From: Fluviicola sp. | Lineage (GTDB): Bacteria > Bacteroidota > Bacteroidia > Flavobacteriales_D > Crocinitomicaceae | Length of the DNA: 64,000 nucleotides | Assembly (NCBI GenBank): GCA_017983675.1 | Contig: JAGOAZ010000004.1 | Location: 186,001-250,000 of the forward strand | Direction: 5' to 3' | Part shown: piece by piece, positions 36,715 through 45,632 of the stretch | Position numbering within the stretch: position 1 is the stretch's first letter | How the letters are laid out: every line of letters begins with the position of its first letter | Notes under the pieces: model-generated | Seen by the model: only the letters and a program-made list of their open reading frames with translations | Told to the model about the DNA's origin: nothing | Databases searched by the model: none | Translations under genes and position numbers: made by a program

Positions 36715-36745
36715 AACGGGTTGTTCAATGAGCAACCCGTTTTTT
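36715..36745 (+). terminator. Rho-independent terminator after cargo D (repeat copy 2)
   Basis: Arms AACGGGTTG / CAACCCGTT plus a T tract. The hairpin is identical to 33257-33283, but the flanking bases differ. Confidence 0.9.
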
Positions 36746-36747
36746 GT

Positions 36748-37203
36748 TTATCCATGCTTGATGTGCAAGCCCCGAATGAAATTGCGGAGAAATTGATCCT
36801 TGCACGGTCTGTAATTGTTGTGGCGTGGGTCTCTGAAAAAGGAACCCAATTCCGCTTTGCCGATACGCATATCCGCTAATTTCATGATTTCTATGATATC
36901 ATCGTCTTTCAAACTCAATGCAATGCGCAATTTGCGAAAGATTTGATTGTTGTTTAATTTTTCTTCGTGAACTGGAATTTCATCGTCTTTTTTTCCTCTT
37001 AATTCAATGATAAATGCATTCAATAACGCAGCAAGCGGTTGGTCTGGCATTTCTTTGAATCCCTCGTACTGCTCTTGTTTCATCCATGCGAAAATGTCTA
37101 AGGGAGAAACCGGATATTCAACAGATTTGTACATGTTTCCGATTTTTTCTTCGTCCCATTTGAACGTCTTGCGCAATTTGTAAAAGATGTAATTGTTTTC
37201 CAT
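36748..37203 (-). CDS. DUF1456 (YehS-like) protein
   Basis: 151 residues built from two copies of a ~65-residue helical unit: NNYIFYKLRKTFKWDEEKI and NNQIFRKLRIALSLKDDDI start the two copies. Between them LAALLNAFIIELRGKK matches the FLNGLI-RRG pattern of DUF1456/YehS. The cytoplasmic function is unknown. It is transcribed towards the cassette terminator and ends 3 bases from it. Confidence 0.82.
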   Translation of the reverse strand: MENNYIFYKLRKTFKWDEEKIGNMYKSVEYPVSPLDIFAWMKQEQYEGFKEMPDQPLAALLNAFIIELRGKKDDEIPVHEEKLNNNQIFRKLRIALSLKDDDIIEIMKLADMRIGKAELGSFFRDPRHNNYRPCKDQFLRNFIRGLHIKHG

Positions 37204-37280
37204 GCCACTAAAATACTGCTTTTAATAGAATCTCTTGGCGCATTTGTTCGCTTTTCAATCGTTTCTTTGTTAATAGCATG

Positions 37281-37309
37281 TTGATTTACAGCATTTCCTA
37301 TTATTTTTG
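37281..37309 (+). promoter_or_regulatory. Promoter of the 37330 membrane protein operon
   Basis: TTG at 37281-37283, an 18-base spacer and TATTTTTG at 37302-37309, 20 bases before the GTG start. Confidence 0.7.
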
Positions 37310-37329
37310 TAGTACTATATTTTATACAA

Positions 37330-38457
37330 GTGAAGAAATTTTTTACAAGTAAATGGTTTAAAATACCATTTTTCACCCTAACGTTTGCCTTTGCAGCCAT
37401 TGGCTTTTTTTTAACAGTATCTTATTTGGCCATCAAGTTTCGTTGGACAGATGACAAAGGTTCCGTTGATGCAAATAACCGCTACTTCCAAGAAATGTCT
37501 GGAAAATACAACCAAGGTTTCAAGGTCGATAGCGTACAAATGGTGAAGCAACAATACCAAGCGCTTGATCGCTTAATTGTGTTGAATGAATTTTATCCAA
37601 AAAATGCTCAATTCATTTTAAATGTGCTCAAAAAAGGAGCAAACGAAACTGAAGTACTCAAAATGATTGATGCAGTCGATATTCAATTAAAATCCGACGA
37701 AAAATACCAAGAAGCGATTGCGGAATTGAAAAGCAAGAAAAAAACGCCTCAAAAAGTGAGTGGATTGAGTGTCTTCGAATGGATGAATATCTCCGAATGG
37801 AAAGACTTTAAAATCGCTGTGGCAAAAGACGTCAAATTAATCGATTCAGTAGCGAAATTGACTGGTGTTGAATCGCGTTTGATCGTTTCTTGTTTGGTGG
37901 GCGAACAAATTCGCTTGTTCAATTCAAACCGTGAATCGTACAAAAAATGGATTGGACCGTTGAAAATCCTTTCTGTCGAATCCCAATTCTCTTTTGGTGT
38001 TACAGGTATCAAAGAGCACACTGCAAAACAAATTGAGGGACATTTGAAAAATCCTGCGAGTGTGTATTACCTTGGTAAAAAATACGAACACTTACTCAAT
38101 TTCAAAGGAGGTGATTCAACTGGTGTAGCTGGCGAACGCATCAACCGTTTGACCGATTACCACAATCACTTTTATTCGTACATGTACGCCGCTATTTTCT
38201 TGAAACAAGTGAAAATGCAATGGCAACGTGCAGGTTTCCCGATCGATAACCGTCCTGAAATTTTAGCAACCTTATTCAATGTGGGCTATCCACAATCGCA
38301 ACCAAAGAAAAATCCGCAAGTAGGAGGTTCAACGATTACGATTTACGAAAAGCCGTATTCGTTTGGTGCAATTGCATATCAATTCTATTATTCAGGCGAA
38401 TTATTTGATATTTTCCCGTTCGAAAAAACGAAATTTGATTGGCTAGAAACGAAATGA
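37330..38457 (+). CDS. Membrane-anchored periplasmic protein, possibly lysozyme-fold
   Basis: 375 residues with a GTG start placed just downstream of a good promoter. The N-terminal segment KWFKIPFFTLTFAFAAIGFFL is a membrane anchor. The periplasmic part is helical and has ESRLIVSCLVGEQIR, QFSFGVTGIKEHTAKQIE and a late ILATLFNVGYPQSQPKKNP, a pattern reminiscent of lysozyme-like/DUF1402 proteins, where ESRL plus SxGxxQI and ATLxNxG occur in this order. That assignment is tentative. Its stop overlaps the start of the phosphodiester glycosidase gene (ATGA), so the two are co-translated. Confidence 0.6.
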   Translation: MKKFFTSKWFKIPFFTLTFAFAAIGFFLTVSYLAIKFRWTDDKGSVDANNRYFQEMSGKYNQGFKVDSVQMVKQQYQALDRLIVLNEFYPKNAQFILNVLKKGANETEVLKMIDAVDIQLKSDEKYQEAIAELKSKKKTPQKVSGLSVFEWMNISEWKDFKIAVAKDVKLIDSVAKLTGVESRLIVSCLVGEQIRLFNSNRESYKKWIGPLKILSVESQFSFGVTGIKEHTAKQIEGHLKNPASVYYLGKKYEHLLNFKGGDSTGVAGERINRLTDYHNHFYSYMYAAIFLKQVKMQWQRAGFPIDNRPEILATLFNVGYPQSQPKKNPQVGGSTITIYEKPYSFGAIAYQFYYSGELFDIFPFEKTKFDWLETK

Positions 38458-39305
38458 GTAAGTGCTACCAAATCGGAAGTTTGTTTGTCCTTGTTTGTTG
38501 CTTTTCCGTATTCGGTTTTGGACAACAACGCGATTCCTCAAAAGTACTTGTTGAATGGGTAACCTTAGCTCCTGGTTTAAATTGGTGTGAAACAGCTGCA
38601 CCTTATGAATCAAAAGTTGGCGACTCACGATTAACAATCGTTAAAATAGATCCGAAAAAAGTCGATTTTGAATTGTTTTCCGCCACAAATATCGATCGCA
38701 AACCCCGAACTGCTTTGGAATGGTCGGACAGTTTTGCGCTTCAAGTTGTTTTCAATGCGGGGATGTATGATTTATCAAAACCCTTGATCAGTAGGGGATA
38801 TTTGAAAGCGCGGTCACATATCAATCAACCGGCGCTTCATCCGTCGTTTAATGCAATGTTAGCATTTCATCCGACAAATCAATCAGTAGAACCAATGACA
38901 ATCTTTGATTTGACTTGTTCTCCGTATGCTGCATTTAAAAGTGATTACGAGTCGTACATTCAAGGTTTGCGCATGATCGATTGCAAAGGACAACCTGTTT
39001 TTTGGAAGAAAAAAGCGCAATCGTGTAGCATGTTAGTCGCTGCTCAAGATAATGATGGTTCGTTTTACTTGTTGTTCAGTCGTTCTCCCTATACGCACAA
39101 CGAATTTATTCGCATGATGATGAAGTTTCCAACAGCTTTAACAAATGCAATTTACTTGGAAGGTGGACCAGAGACAAGTTTGTTTGTCAACTTACACAAC
39201 ATGCAATTACACAACGTCGGCAGTTTTGTTTCTTCAACCTATGAAACCGATTCAAATTGCACCTTTTGGCCACTTCCGAATGTTGTGGGTATTCGTTTGA
39301 AATAG
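38454..39305 (+). CDS. Secreted phosphodiester glycosidase-family protein (NAGPA domain)
   Basis: 283 residues from the ATG at 38454, overlapping the previous stop. The signal peptide ends near FGFGQ. The domain is of the NAGPA/DUF2233 type: FNAGMYD near 103-109, SFNAMLAFHP, IQGLRMI, a VAAQDNDGSFYLLFSR strand pair and YLEGGPETSLFV near the end. Family members cleave GlcNAc or similar sugars from a phosphodiester. Pairing with the upstream membrane protein suggests a cell-wall or surface-glycan role (inference). Confidence 0.82.
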   Translation: MSKCYQIGSLFVLVCCFSVFGFGQQRDSSKVLVEWVTLAPGLNWCETAAPYESKVGDSRLTIVKIDPKKVDFELFSATNIDRKPRTALEWSDSFALQVVFNAGMYDLSKPLISRGYLKARSHINQPALHPSFNAMLAFHPTNQSVEPMTIFDLTCSPYAAFKSDYESYIQGLRMIDCKGQPVFWKKKAQSCSMLVAAQDNDGSFYLLFSRSPYTHNEFIRMMMKFPTALTNAIYLEGGPETSLFVNLHNMQLHNVGSFVSSTYETDSNCTFWPLPNVVGIRLK

Positions 39306-39307
39306 TT

Positions 39308-41038
39308 TTACGGTAGCAACACAGTTAAGAATCCTGTAAAGGTTGTAGTTTCCGTTCCTGAAGTTGCTTTGATCAAATAAAAGTACGATCCTTCCGTTAG
39401 CGGTTCATTCGAAACATCCAATCCGTTCCATTCATTGTGATAATCGGGATTATCATAGATAATATTTCCCCATCTATTCGTGATTTGCAAACTAATTTGA
39501 TTGTAAACACCTGCATTTTGAAGCACAAACACATCGTTTCGTCCATCGTTATTAGCAGTTAAAACATTCGGAATAATTAAGGGACATTTCGCCAATAACA
39601 CAATCGGATTTGAGACCACAGTTTGGTGACATTGGTCGGTTACAGTAACTTGAATACCATCAGGGAAATTGACAAGTTGTGCTGCGTTCAAGGAGATAAC
39701 GGAATCATTCAATCCATTAGTGAATTGCCAATCAAAGTAGTAGGGTGCTTGTCCGTTTTGCACGCTGCAAGTTACTTCTTGATCATGTTGACTATCACCA
39801 CACAACGAAATTGTTGCTGGCGTTGAAATCGATAAAGGGGTGTAATCAACGAGCGTTATGGCTACTCCCAACGAGTCTGTTGTAAATTGACAGGGATTAA
39901 AAACAAAGCACGAAACGACTAATTGTTCATTTCCTTCATGAAGTCCATCATTGATTCCTTTTATTACTAATTGGTGAGAAAACACGCCAATTGGCAAAGT
40001 GATTTGCGTTGCAATTGGTTCAAAGTCGTTTGTACTAGCTGTTCCACTAGTTGTTAAAATAATAACTTGTTCAAAGCTTGCATTTGGACGTTGCAAAGTG
40101 ATGATTGTCGAATCACAACTTTCTGTAATTGAATTGTTTCCAGCTACAGCAATTGTTAGCGCAGCTTGTGATTGACAGCCAATTACCTTGTAGCAATATG
40201 TTTGTATTTTACTTGAAATGACAGTACCATTTCTAAGTTCATCCACTTGAACGCCAACTAAATAATTCCCAATCATATAAGGTGAAAAAGTTAGGACACC
40301 TGTATTTTCATCGATTGTTGTTGATGATGCTGCACCAAGTGGAACTGATTCAGAAAATGTTGGCATCCAAGTGACAGGAGTAAAGGGAGGCGCTGTTTCT
40401 GGATTTGGTTCAACATTCGAAATATTTCCACCAAGTTCTGGACTAACCAATGAGTATTTTAAAAGGTCACCATCGGGATCGGTTCCACTATGGTCAAATT
40501 CTGTCACTTGTGAATTGCACAAAATTTTTGGTGGATTGTTATCAAAGCGTGCAGCATTGTTCTCTTGAGCACTTAGCACAGCGCCTGGAATAAATGCAGA
40601 CAACGTAATGCCGTTATTGGTTGGGTCAAATAAATTATCAATATTTCCCGCCCAACAACACCGTTGATAAGCAATGGTATAGCCATCATTATTTTGAGGT
40701 AAAGAAACGGTGTCTTTGTACAATGCACGTTCGATACATGTTTCTCCTGCTCCCGGATTACATGGGTTGCTATAAACAATTGGTGTGGTTGTGATGATAA
40801 ATTGTGGAATAGTATATTCCGATAAAACGGTTCCGTTTCCATTGAAAATAGTGTATTTCAGCGGACTGTCGTAACCCATATTGCTATTGCAATCACGGTA
40901 AATTTCAATGGTAATTTTGTACTGATTATTTCCTAAATAATCGTAATAGATTTCTCCGCCAATAATGTGCGAAGCGTAACTAAAATTTCCAACAAACAGG
41001 AAAAATACTGTAACAAGGTTGAAGGTGTGTGTCTTCAT
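39308..41038 (-). CDS. T9SS type B surface protein (gliding motility-associated C-terminal domain)
   Basis: 576 residues from the ATG at 41038; 12 extra in-frame codons upstream would precede the signal peptide and overlap the promoter box. After the signal comes the ASHIIGGEIYYDYLGNN opening typical of large Bacteroidetes surface proteins, a Calx-beta-like region (NDGLHEGNEQLVVS, about 370-380) and a C-terminal CHU_C domain (IPNVLTANNDGRNDVF, ITNRWGNIIY, LTEGSYFYLIKA). It should be exported through the T9SS; adhesion is a guess. Confidence 0.88.
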   Translation of the reverse strand: MKTHTFNLVTVFFLFVGNFSYASHIIGGEIYYDYLGNNQYKITIEIYRDCNSNMGYDSPLKYTIFNGNGTVLSEYTIPQFIITTTPIVYSNPCNPGAGETCIERALYKDTVSLPQNNDGYTIAYQRCCWAGNIDNLFDPTNNGITLSAFIPGAVLSAQENNAARFDNNPPKILCNSQVTEFDHSGTDPDGDLLKYSLVSPELGGNISNVEPNPETAPPFTPVTWMPTFSESVPLGAASSTTIDENTGVLTFSPYMIGNYLVGVQVDELRNGTVISSKIQTYCYKVIGCQSQAALTIAVAGNNSITESCDSTIITLQRPNASFEQVIILTTSGTASTNDFEPIATQITLPIGVFSHQLVIKGINDGLHEGNEQLVVSCFVFNPCQFTTDSLGVAITLVDYTPLSISTPATISLCGDSQHDQEVTCSVQNGQAPYYFDWQFTNGLNDSVISLNAAQLVNFPDGIQVTVTDQCHQTVVSNPIVLLAKCPLIIPNVLTANNDGRNDVFVLQNAGVYNQISLQITNRWGNIIYDNPDYHNEWNGLDVSNEPLTEGSYFYLIKATSGTETTTFTGFLTVLLP

Positions 41039-41062
41039 GGTTTCTGGTAAAAAGTGTGTTCT

Positions 41063-41090
41063 CAAATTTACCAATAAGTATGAAAATCAA
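41063..41090 (-). promoter_or_regulatory. Promoter of the 41038 T9SS gene
   Basis: On the minus strand: TTG (41088-41090), 17 bases, then TAAATTTG (41063-41070), 24 bases before the ATG. Confidence 0.65.
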
Positions 41091-41165
41091 TCGGGTAGAA
41101 AAATTATATCGTAAAAAAATACGTGTTTTTATGTATTATGCGCATGAAAAAACAGTAGGTAACTA

Positions 41166-43226
41166 TTATTTCAAAACAGTGATAAAACCATGTGCAGATT
41201 GTCTATTTCCACTTGTTGGCGTATAATAAATAACCCAAGTATACACACCATCACTAACTGCTTTACCATTTTCAGTTGTTCCATCCCATTGCAAAGAAGT
41301 AGTATCAAATGTTTTGATGATTTCTCCCCAACGATTTAATATATAACCTTCATCAAATTGAGCACCTGTTAAAAGAATTTCAAACACATCATTTGTTTGA
41401 TCTTCGTTCGGTGTAAAAGTGTTTGGAGCAAATAATGAAAATTCGACGGTGTCACACGATTGCTCAGAAATGGTAATCGAATGTGTTACGGGACAACCAT
41501 CTGTTGTCAGTGTGTCGATGAACACTTGATTTGCTTCCGTAAAAGCATATCCCCAATAGTTTATGGTGTCGCCAGGACAAATTGCTAATTGAATAGCTAA
41601 CGGGAACACCGGGAAATTTGCCAAGTTAACAGTAATCGTGCTATCACATCCAGCAATATTCGTTGCAAGTAGCGTAGTTGTTCCAGGTGTTACAATTACT
41701 TGACCATTGATTGTTATTGTCGAATCGGGACAAAGAACAACTTGTAAAGTAGTGTCAGTAGGTACACATCCTGATGTCACCGTAATCGTCGTGCAACTCG
41801 TTGCCGTACACGGAGCATTGCCAACCGTGTAGCAAACTTGGTGTGAACCAACGCCTGCATTAGCGGGAGAAAAAAGACCATTTGCAGTCAAACAACTGCC
41901 ACAATTTGATGTCCAAGTTCCACCTGATGGACTTGCAGTTAATTGAGTTGAAGCACTTGTTATCAACAAAGGTCCAGCAGGAGTTATCGTTGGATTAATA
42001 ATCGTGTTCGCAACAATTTGTGCATGAGCAGTGTCAATACAACCGTTCGCATCGCTTACAGCAATAATATATGTTCCTGGACACAAGTTTTGTAAACCAG
42101 GAGTGCTTGCGCTAGTGGACCATAAATAGGTAAGAGGAGCAGTTCCTCCTGAAATCGATGTACTCACACTTCCGTTACAAACTCCCGCACAACTCGCATT
42201 TGTTGAAGTTGTTGTAACTGTTAATCCAGCGTTAGCAGTCAATGTAACTTGACTAGTTGCCGTACAACCTGTTGCATCGGTTACTGTTAATGTGTACGTT
42301 CCTGCAGCAATATTTGTCAAGCCACTTGATGTTGCATTGTTGTTCCACAAATACGTAAAAGGTGCTGTTCCTCCAGAAATGGAAGAGCTAATAGCTCCTG
42401 TTGCTCCACCCATACAAGATACAGGTGTTGGAGTTAAGGTCAATTGGATACTTGTTGGCGTCGTACCACATTGTGGATTCATACTTGAAATCCATGCAGC
42501 ATTTGCCGTGCTGTTTGCTGCGCCAGGTGTTTCTGTACTTCCTACTGTCCAGTTTGCTTGCAGTGCAGGAAGGTTATTTGTAGTATTCATCATTGCGAAA
42601 ACACCACCACCAATTGTACTGAAATAAATTTGATTATTTAATGTGTTGTTTCCCCAACTTACAGCATGAGTAGCGGTTGTTGCTGTGATTGCACTTCTGA
42701 TTTGAAAAGAGTCGTTGGAATTAGACATTCCTAATTGCAACCAAGAACCGCCACCAGCAACCCAACTTGCACTAAGGGGATATGTTGATACACTAGATGT
42801 TGGACTGATAGATTGCCCCTCTAATAAGGGTGAATTTGCTGGCAAAACGAGGCGACAATTGTTGTCCGTCATACTTGCATCGTCTGGTGGAAGCGATGGA
42901 TTGATATCTGAATTGTTGTAAACAACAATGATTGTTCCTTGCGGTATTGCGCTCCAAAAAATATTATTGGCAAAACGAACTGCTCCTGTAGCTATTCCAG
43001 TACCTGATCCAGTCGCAAAAAGACCGTTATTATCATCAATAACAACGCCTCTTAAATCAATAGTAGGAACAGGTGTTTGACATGTTGGCGAACCAATTAC
43101 GACAAACTCAACATATTCTTTTGCATTTGAGGGGCCTTGCGATACCTCGTTAATGAATAATTGTTGTGACACAGAAGTGAAACTAAACAATAAAAAACCT
43201 AACAATTTTATATAAGCAGAATTCAT
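41166..43226 (-). CDS. T9SS type B surface protein with lamin-tail-like and SprB-type repeats
   Basis: 686 residues. A signal peptide ending SVSQ is followed by a lamin-tail-like domain (LFINEVSQGPSNAKEYVEFVV, about 24-240). Two SprB-type repeats follow at about 270-400 (GGTAPFTYLWNNNA, GGTAPLTYLWSTSA). Then come short cysteine-rich repeats (CPDSTITINGQ, CPGDTINYWGY) and a CHU_C sorting domain (APNTFTPNEDQTNDVF, LNRWGEIIKTF, SDGVYTWVIYY). SprB is the mobile gliding adhesin of Flavobacterium; this is a much smaller protein with the same repeat type. Confidence 0.87.
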   Translation of the reverse strand: MNSAYIKLLGFLLFSFTSVSQQLFINEVSQGPSNAKEYVEFVVIGSPTCQTPVPTIDLRGVVIDDNNGLFATGSGTGIATGAVRFANNIFWSAIPQGTIIVVYNNSDINPSLPPDDASMTDNNCRLVLPANSPLLEGQSISPTSSVSTYPLSASWVAGGGSWLQLGMSNSNDSFQIRSAITATTATHAVSWGNNTLNNQIYFSTIGGGVFAMMNTTNNLPALQANWTVGSTETPGAANSTANAAWISSMNPQCGTTPTSIQLTLTPTPVSCMGGATGAISSSISGGTAPFTYLWNNNATSSGLTNIAAGTYTLTVTDATGCTATSQVTLTANAGLTVTTTSTNASCAGVCNGSVSTSISGGTAPLTYLWSTSASTPGLQNLCPGTYIIAVSDANGCIDTAHAQIVANTIINPTITPAGPLLITSASTQLTASPSGGTWTSNCGSCLTANGLFSPANAGVGSHQVCYTVGNAPCTATSCTTITVTSGCVPTDTTLQVVLCPDSTITINGQVIVTPGTTTLLATNIAGCDSTITVNLANFPVFPLAIQLAICPGDTINYWGYAFTEANQVFIDTLTTDGCPVTHSITISEQSCDTVEFSLFAPNTFTPNEDQTNDVFEILLTGAQFDEGYILNRWGEIIKTFDTTSLQWDGTTENGKAVSDGVYTWVIYYTPTSGNRQSAHGFITVLK

Positions 43227-43304
43227 TTGCTTTTACAACTACAATACTAGTTAACACTGGTTTCAGTACCGAAATACATCAAGGAGAACAGTGAAACTTT
43301 GTCG

Positions 43305-43312
43305 CAAAGATA
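43305..43312 (-). promoter_or_regulatory. -7 promoter box for the 43226 T9SS gene
   Basis: It reads TATCTTTG on the minus strand, 78 bases before the ATG. Confidence 0.5.
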
Positions 43313-43378
43313 CAACGTGTTTTTATCTTAAAAAAATCCCTTGAGATTAAGCTTACGTTAAATCATTGATTTATTGTG

Positions 43379-45196
43379 TTACCCCAAGCTGTTTTGAAGC
43401 TTTAATAAATCAGCATACAATCCGTTTGTTGCTAAAAGTTCCGAATGATTTCCTGCTTCTGCAACTAATCCATTTTGAAGAACAATGATTTTATCCGCAT
43501 TTCGAATAGTACTCAATCGGTGAGCTATGACAATCGAAGTACGGCCTTTCATCAATTGATCCAACGCATCTTGCACCAATTTTTCCGATTCAGAATCCAA
43601 TGCGGATGTCGCTTCATCTAAAATTAATATCGTTGGATTTTTCAAAATAGCGCGAGCGATAGCAATGCGTTGTTTTTGTCCACCAGACAATTGAATACCT
43701 CTGTCACCAACTTGCGTTTCAAAACCATCAGGAAAACGTTGGATAAATTCAAAAGCATTTGCTTGGACAGCAGCGGCTTCAACTTCCTCTTTACTTGCGG
43801 TTGGTTTTCCAAATGCAATGTTATCATAAATAGTTCCTGCAAAAAGAATAACATCTTGTGGAACGATTGCAATGTGTTCGCGCAAATAATTCAATTCGAT
43901 TGCTTTGCTGGAAGTGCTGTCAAACAAAATATCACCCGTAAATTCAGGGTAATAATTTAAGACAAGCGATGCAATAGTAGTTTTCCCACCACCTGATGCA
44001 CCAACCAAAGCCAATGTTTGATTCGATCCAATCGAAAACGAAATACCATTTAAAACACTTATATCTGGACGTTGTGGATACGAAAAATGAACGTTATCAA
44101 ATGTGATTGCACCTGTTATTGTTGGTGTTGCTGTTCCAGTAAACAATTCTTTCTCTGAAATTTCTGTCAATAAATTCATTAATTTCTCTGTTGCTCCAAT
44201 CGACTTCTGAATACCAGCATAAAAATCGGGTAGGGAACCAATACTCGCAGCCATTAATAAGGTAACCATTAAAAAGGAATACAAATCTCCTTTTGCTAAT
44301 CCAGGATGAGGTCCTTCTGTCAATAACAAACCTTGCCAAATGATAAAAACGATGGCTCCAAACATGCAAAAAACCACAAACGAAACAAATACACCGCGCC
44401 ACAAACCACTTTTGATGTTCAAGCGTTTGATTTCGTTAATAGCATTCGTGAAACGAAGCATGCTAAACACTTCGTTCGTAAATGCTTTGATATTACCAAT
44501 TCCCGTAAGTGCTTCTTCGGCAATCGCATTGGCACTTGCAGTTTTATCTTGTGCTTCTTTTGCAAGACGACGAATGAAACGTCCAAAAATAACTGCAACA
44601 ATTGCGATAACTGGAACTGTCCCCAACATGATTAAGGCTAATTTCCAAGAAATGAAAAGTAAGATGCTGATACCGCCAACAATCATCACGATTTGTCTGA
44701 AAAATTCAGCGACAGTTGTGCGTAACGTTTCTTGTATTTGTGTAATATCGGAAGACAAACGACTGGTTAATTCACCAACTGTATTTCTGTTGAAGAAATC
44801 CATTGGTAAATTCAATAAGCGTTGAAAAACGTTTGCACGTAAATCGCGCAATGTACTTTCCGTTACATTCGTAAATAAAACTACTCTGAAATAAGAGAAT
44901 ACAGCTTGTGCACCAAATAAGATAAATAACGCAGTAGCTACCGTATTGATATTTGATAAATCAATCGTTTTTATTACATCCGCCATACTTGTTTTTGCGC
45001 CATTTCCTGCGCCCAATAATTGTCCGAGTAAAACTGGAAAAACCAAACCTATGGTTGTTGATAAGACCAAAAAGATCCAACCAATGGTATATTGTAAACG
45101 GTAAGGTTTGAGATAAGAGAAAATCTTTGTAGCTTTCTTATAACTGTCGCGGGTTAATTGAACTTTTTCTTTCTTTTCTTTTTTTGGTCGCAACAT
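43379..45196 (-). CDS. ABC exporter, fused membrane and ATPase domains (MsbA-like)
   Basis: A 605-residue half-transporter. Six transmembrane helices occupy about 35-325, starting after a basic tail. The ATPase domain has Walker A GASGGGKTT (about 400), Q-loop IVPQDV, signature LSGGQKQR, Walker B ILILDEATSALD and H-loop IAHRLSTI. It should work as a homodimer. MsbA-type lipid flipping or multidrug export are both possible; the substrate is not visible. A TACTTTTG box is at 45216-45223. Confidence 0.92.
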   Translation of the reverse strand: MLRPKKEKKEKVQLTRDSYKKATKIFSYLKPYRLQYTIGWIFLVLSTTIGLVFPVLLGQLLGAGNGAKTSMADVIKTIDLSNINTVATALFILFGAQAVFSYFRVVLFTNVTESTLRDLRANVFQRLLNLPMDFFNRNTVGELTSRLSSDITQIQETLRTTVAEFFRQIVMIVGGISILLFISWKLALIMLGTVPVIAIVAVIFGRFIRRLAKEAQDKTASANAIAEEALTGIGNIKAFTNEVFSMLRFTNAINEIKRLNIKSGLWRGVFVSFVVFCMFGAIVFIIWQGLLLTEGPHPGLAKGDLYSFLMVTLLMAASIGSLPDFYAGIQKSIGATEKLMNLLTEISEKELFTGTATPTITGAITFDNVHFSYPQRPDISVLNGISFSIGSNQTLALVGASGGGKTTIASLVLNYYPEFTGDILFDSTSSKAIELNYLREHIAIVPQDVILFAGTIYDNIAFGKPTASKEEVEAAAVQANAFEFIQRFPDGFETQVGDRGIQLSGGQKQRIAIARAILKNPTILILDEATSALDSESEKLVQDALDQLMKGRTSIVIAHRLSTIRNADKIIVLQNGLVAEAGNHSELLATNGLYADLLKLQNSLG

Positions 45197-45215
45197 ATTT
45201 CCTAGTTTTGTACTG

Positions 45216-45223
45216 CAAAAGTA
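45216..45223 (-). promoter_or_regulatory. -7 promoter box for the ABC exporter
   Basis: It reads TACTTTTG on the minus strand, 19 bases before the ATG at 45196. It is divergent from the rpmH promoter about 55 bases away. Confidence 0.5.
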
Positions 45224-45275
45224 AGTGTTGAAAAGGCTCGTTTCACATTTTTTTTTGATTATTTTCTATTAAGAC

Positions 45276-45305
45276 TTGAATAATTCGAAAAAGTACCTAT
45301 CTTTG
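45276..45305 (+). promoter_or_regulatory. Promoter of rpmH
   Basis: TTG at 45276-45278, a 19-base spacer and TATCTTTG at 45298-45305, a textbook Bacteroidetes promoter. The leader is about 75 bases and contains a small inverted repeat GACAA/TTGTC at 45317-45334. Confidence 0.85.
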
Positions 45306-45383
45306 CACCCCTGTCAGACAAACTTTCAGTTGTCAGAGGCAGATTTGATTAAGTTTGAAAAATACGATTAAAGAAAATAGATC

Positions 45384-45542
45384 ATGAAAAGAACGTTTCA
45401 ACCGTCGGTAAGAAAAAGAAGAAACAAACACGGTTTCCGTAGCCGAATGGCAACTAAAAACGGACGTAAAGTTTTAGCTGCACGTCGCCGTAAAGGTCGT
45501 AGTAAATTAACAGTATCTGACGAACCATTCCACAAACGTTAA
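45384..45542 (+). CDS. rpmH: 50S ribosomal protein L34
   Basis: A 52-residue, very basic protein starting [19 protein letters not shown], with the L34 motif [19 protein letters not shown] and a short Bacteroidetes-type acidic/polar tail (SDEPFHKR). It binds 23S rRNA. In many bacteria rpmH sits with rnpA and dnaA; here neither is adjacent, and it stands alone with its own promoter and terminator. Confidence 0.97.
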   Translation: MKRTFQPSVRKRRNKHGFRSRMATKNGRKVLAARRRKGRSKLTVSDEPFHKR

Positions 45543-45572
45543 TCGTTTAAGAATTGTTCTGATTAAGAATAT

Positions 45573-45609
45573 AAACCATCTCTCCGTTTTCGGTGGGATG
45601 GTTTTTTTG
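45573..45609 (+). terminator. Rho-independent terminator after rpmH
   Basis: Arms AAACCATC / GATGGTTT (45573-45580 with 45597-45604), extended inwards by CCG/CGG pairs with one wobble and one mismatch, then a T run. Confidence 0.85.
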
Positions 45610-45632
45610 GTTTAAACTAATCGAAATTTGCT

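Noticed and set aside
44340..44825. A 161-codon open frame on the plus strand inside the ABC exporter
   Set aside because: It is antisense to a well-supported transporter gene, with low-complexity composition and no promoter or family match.
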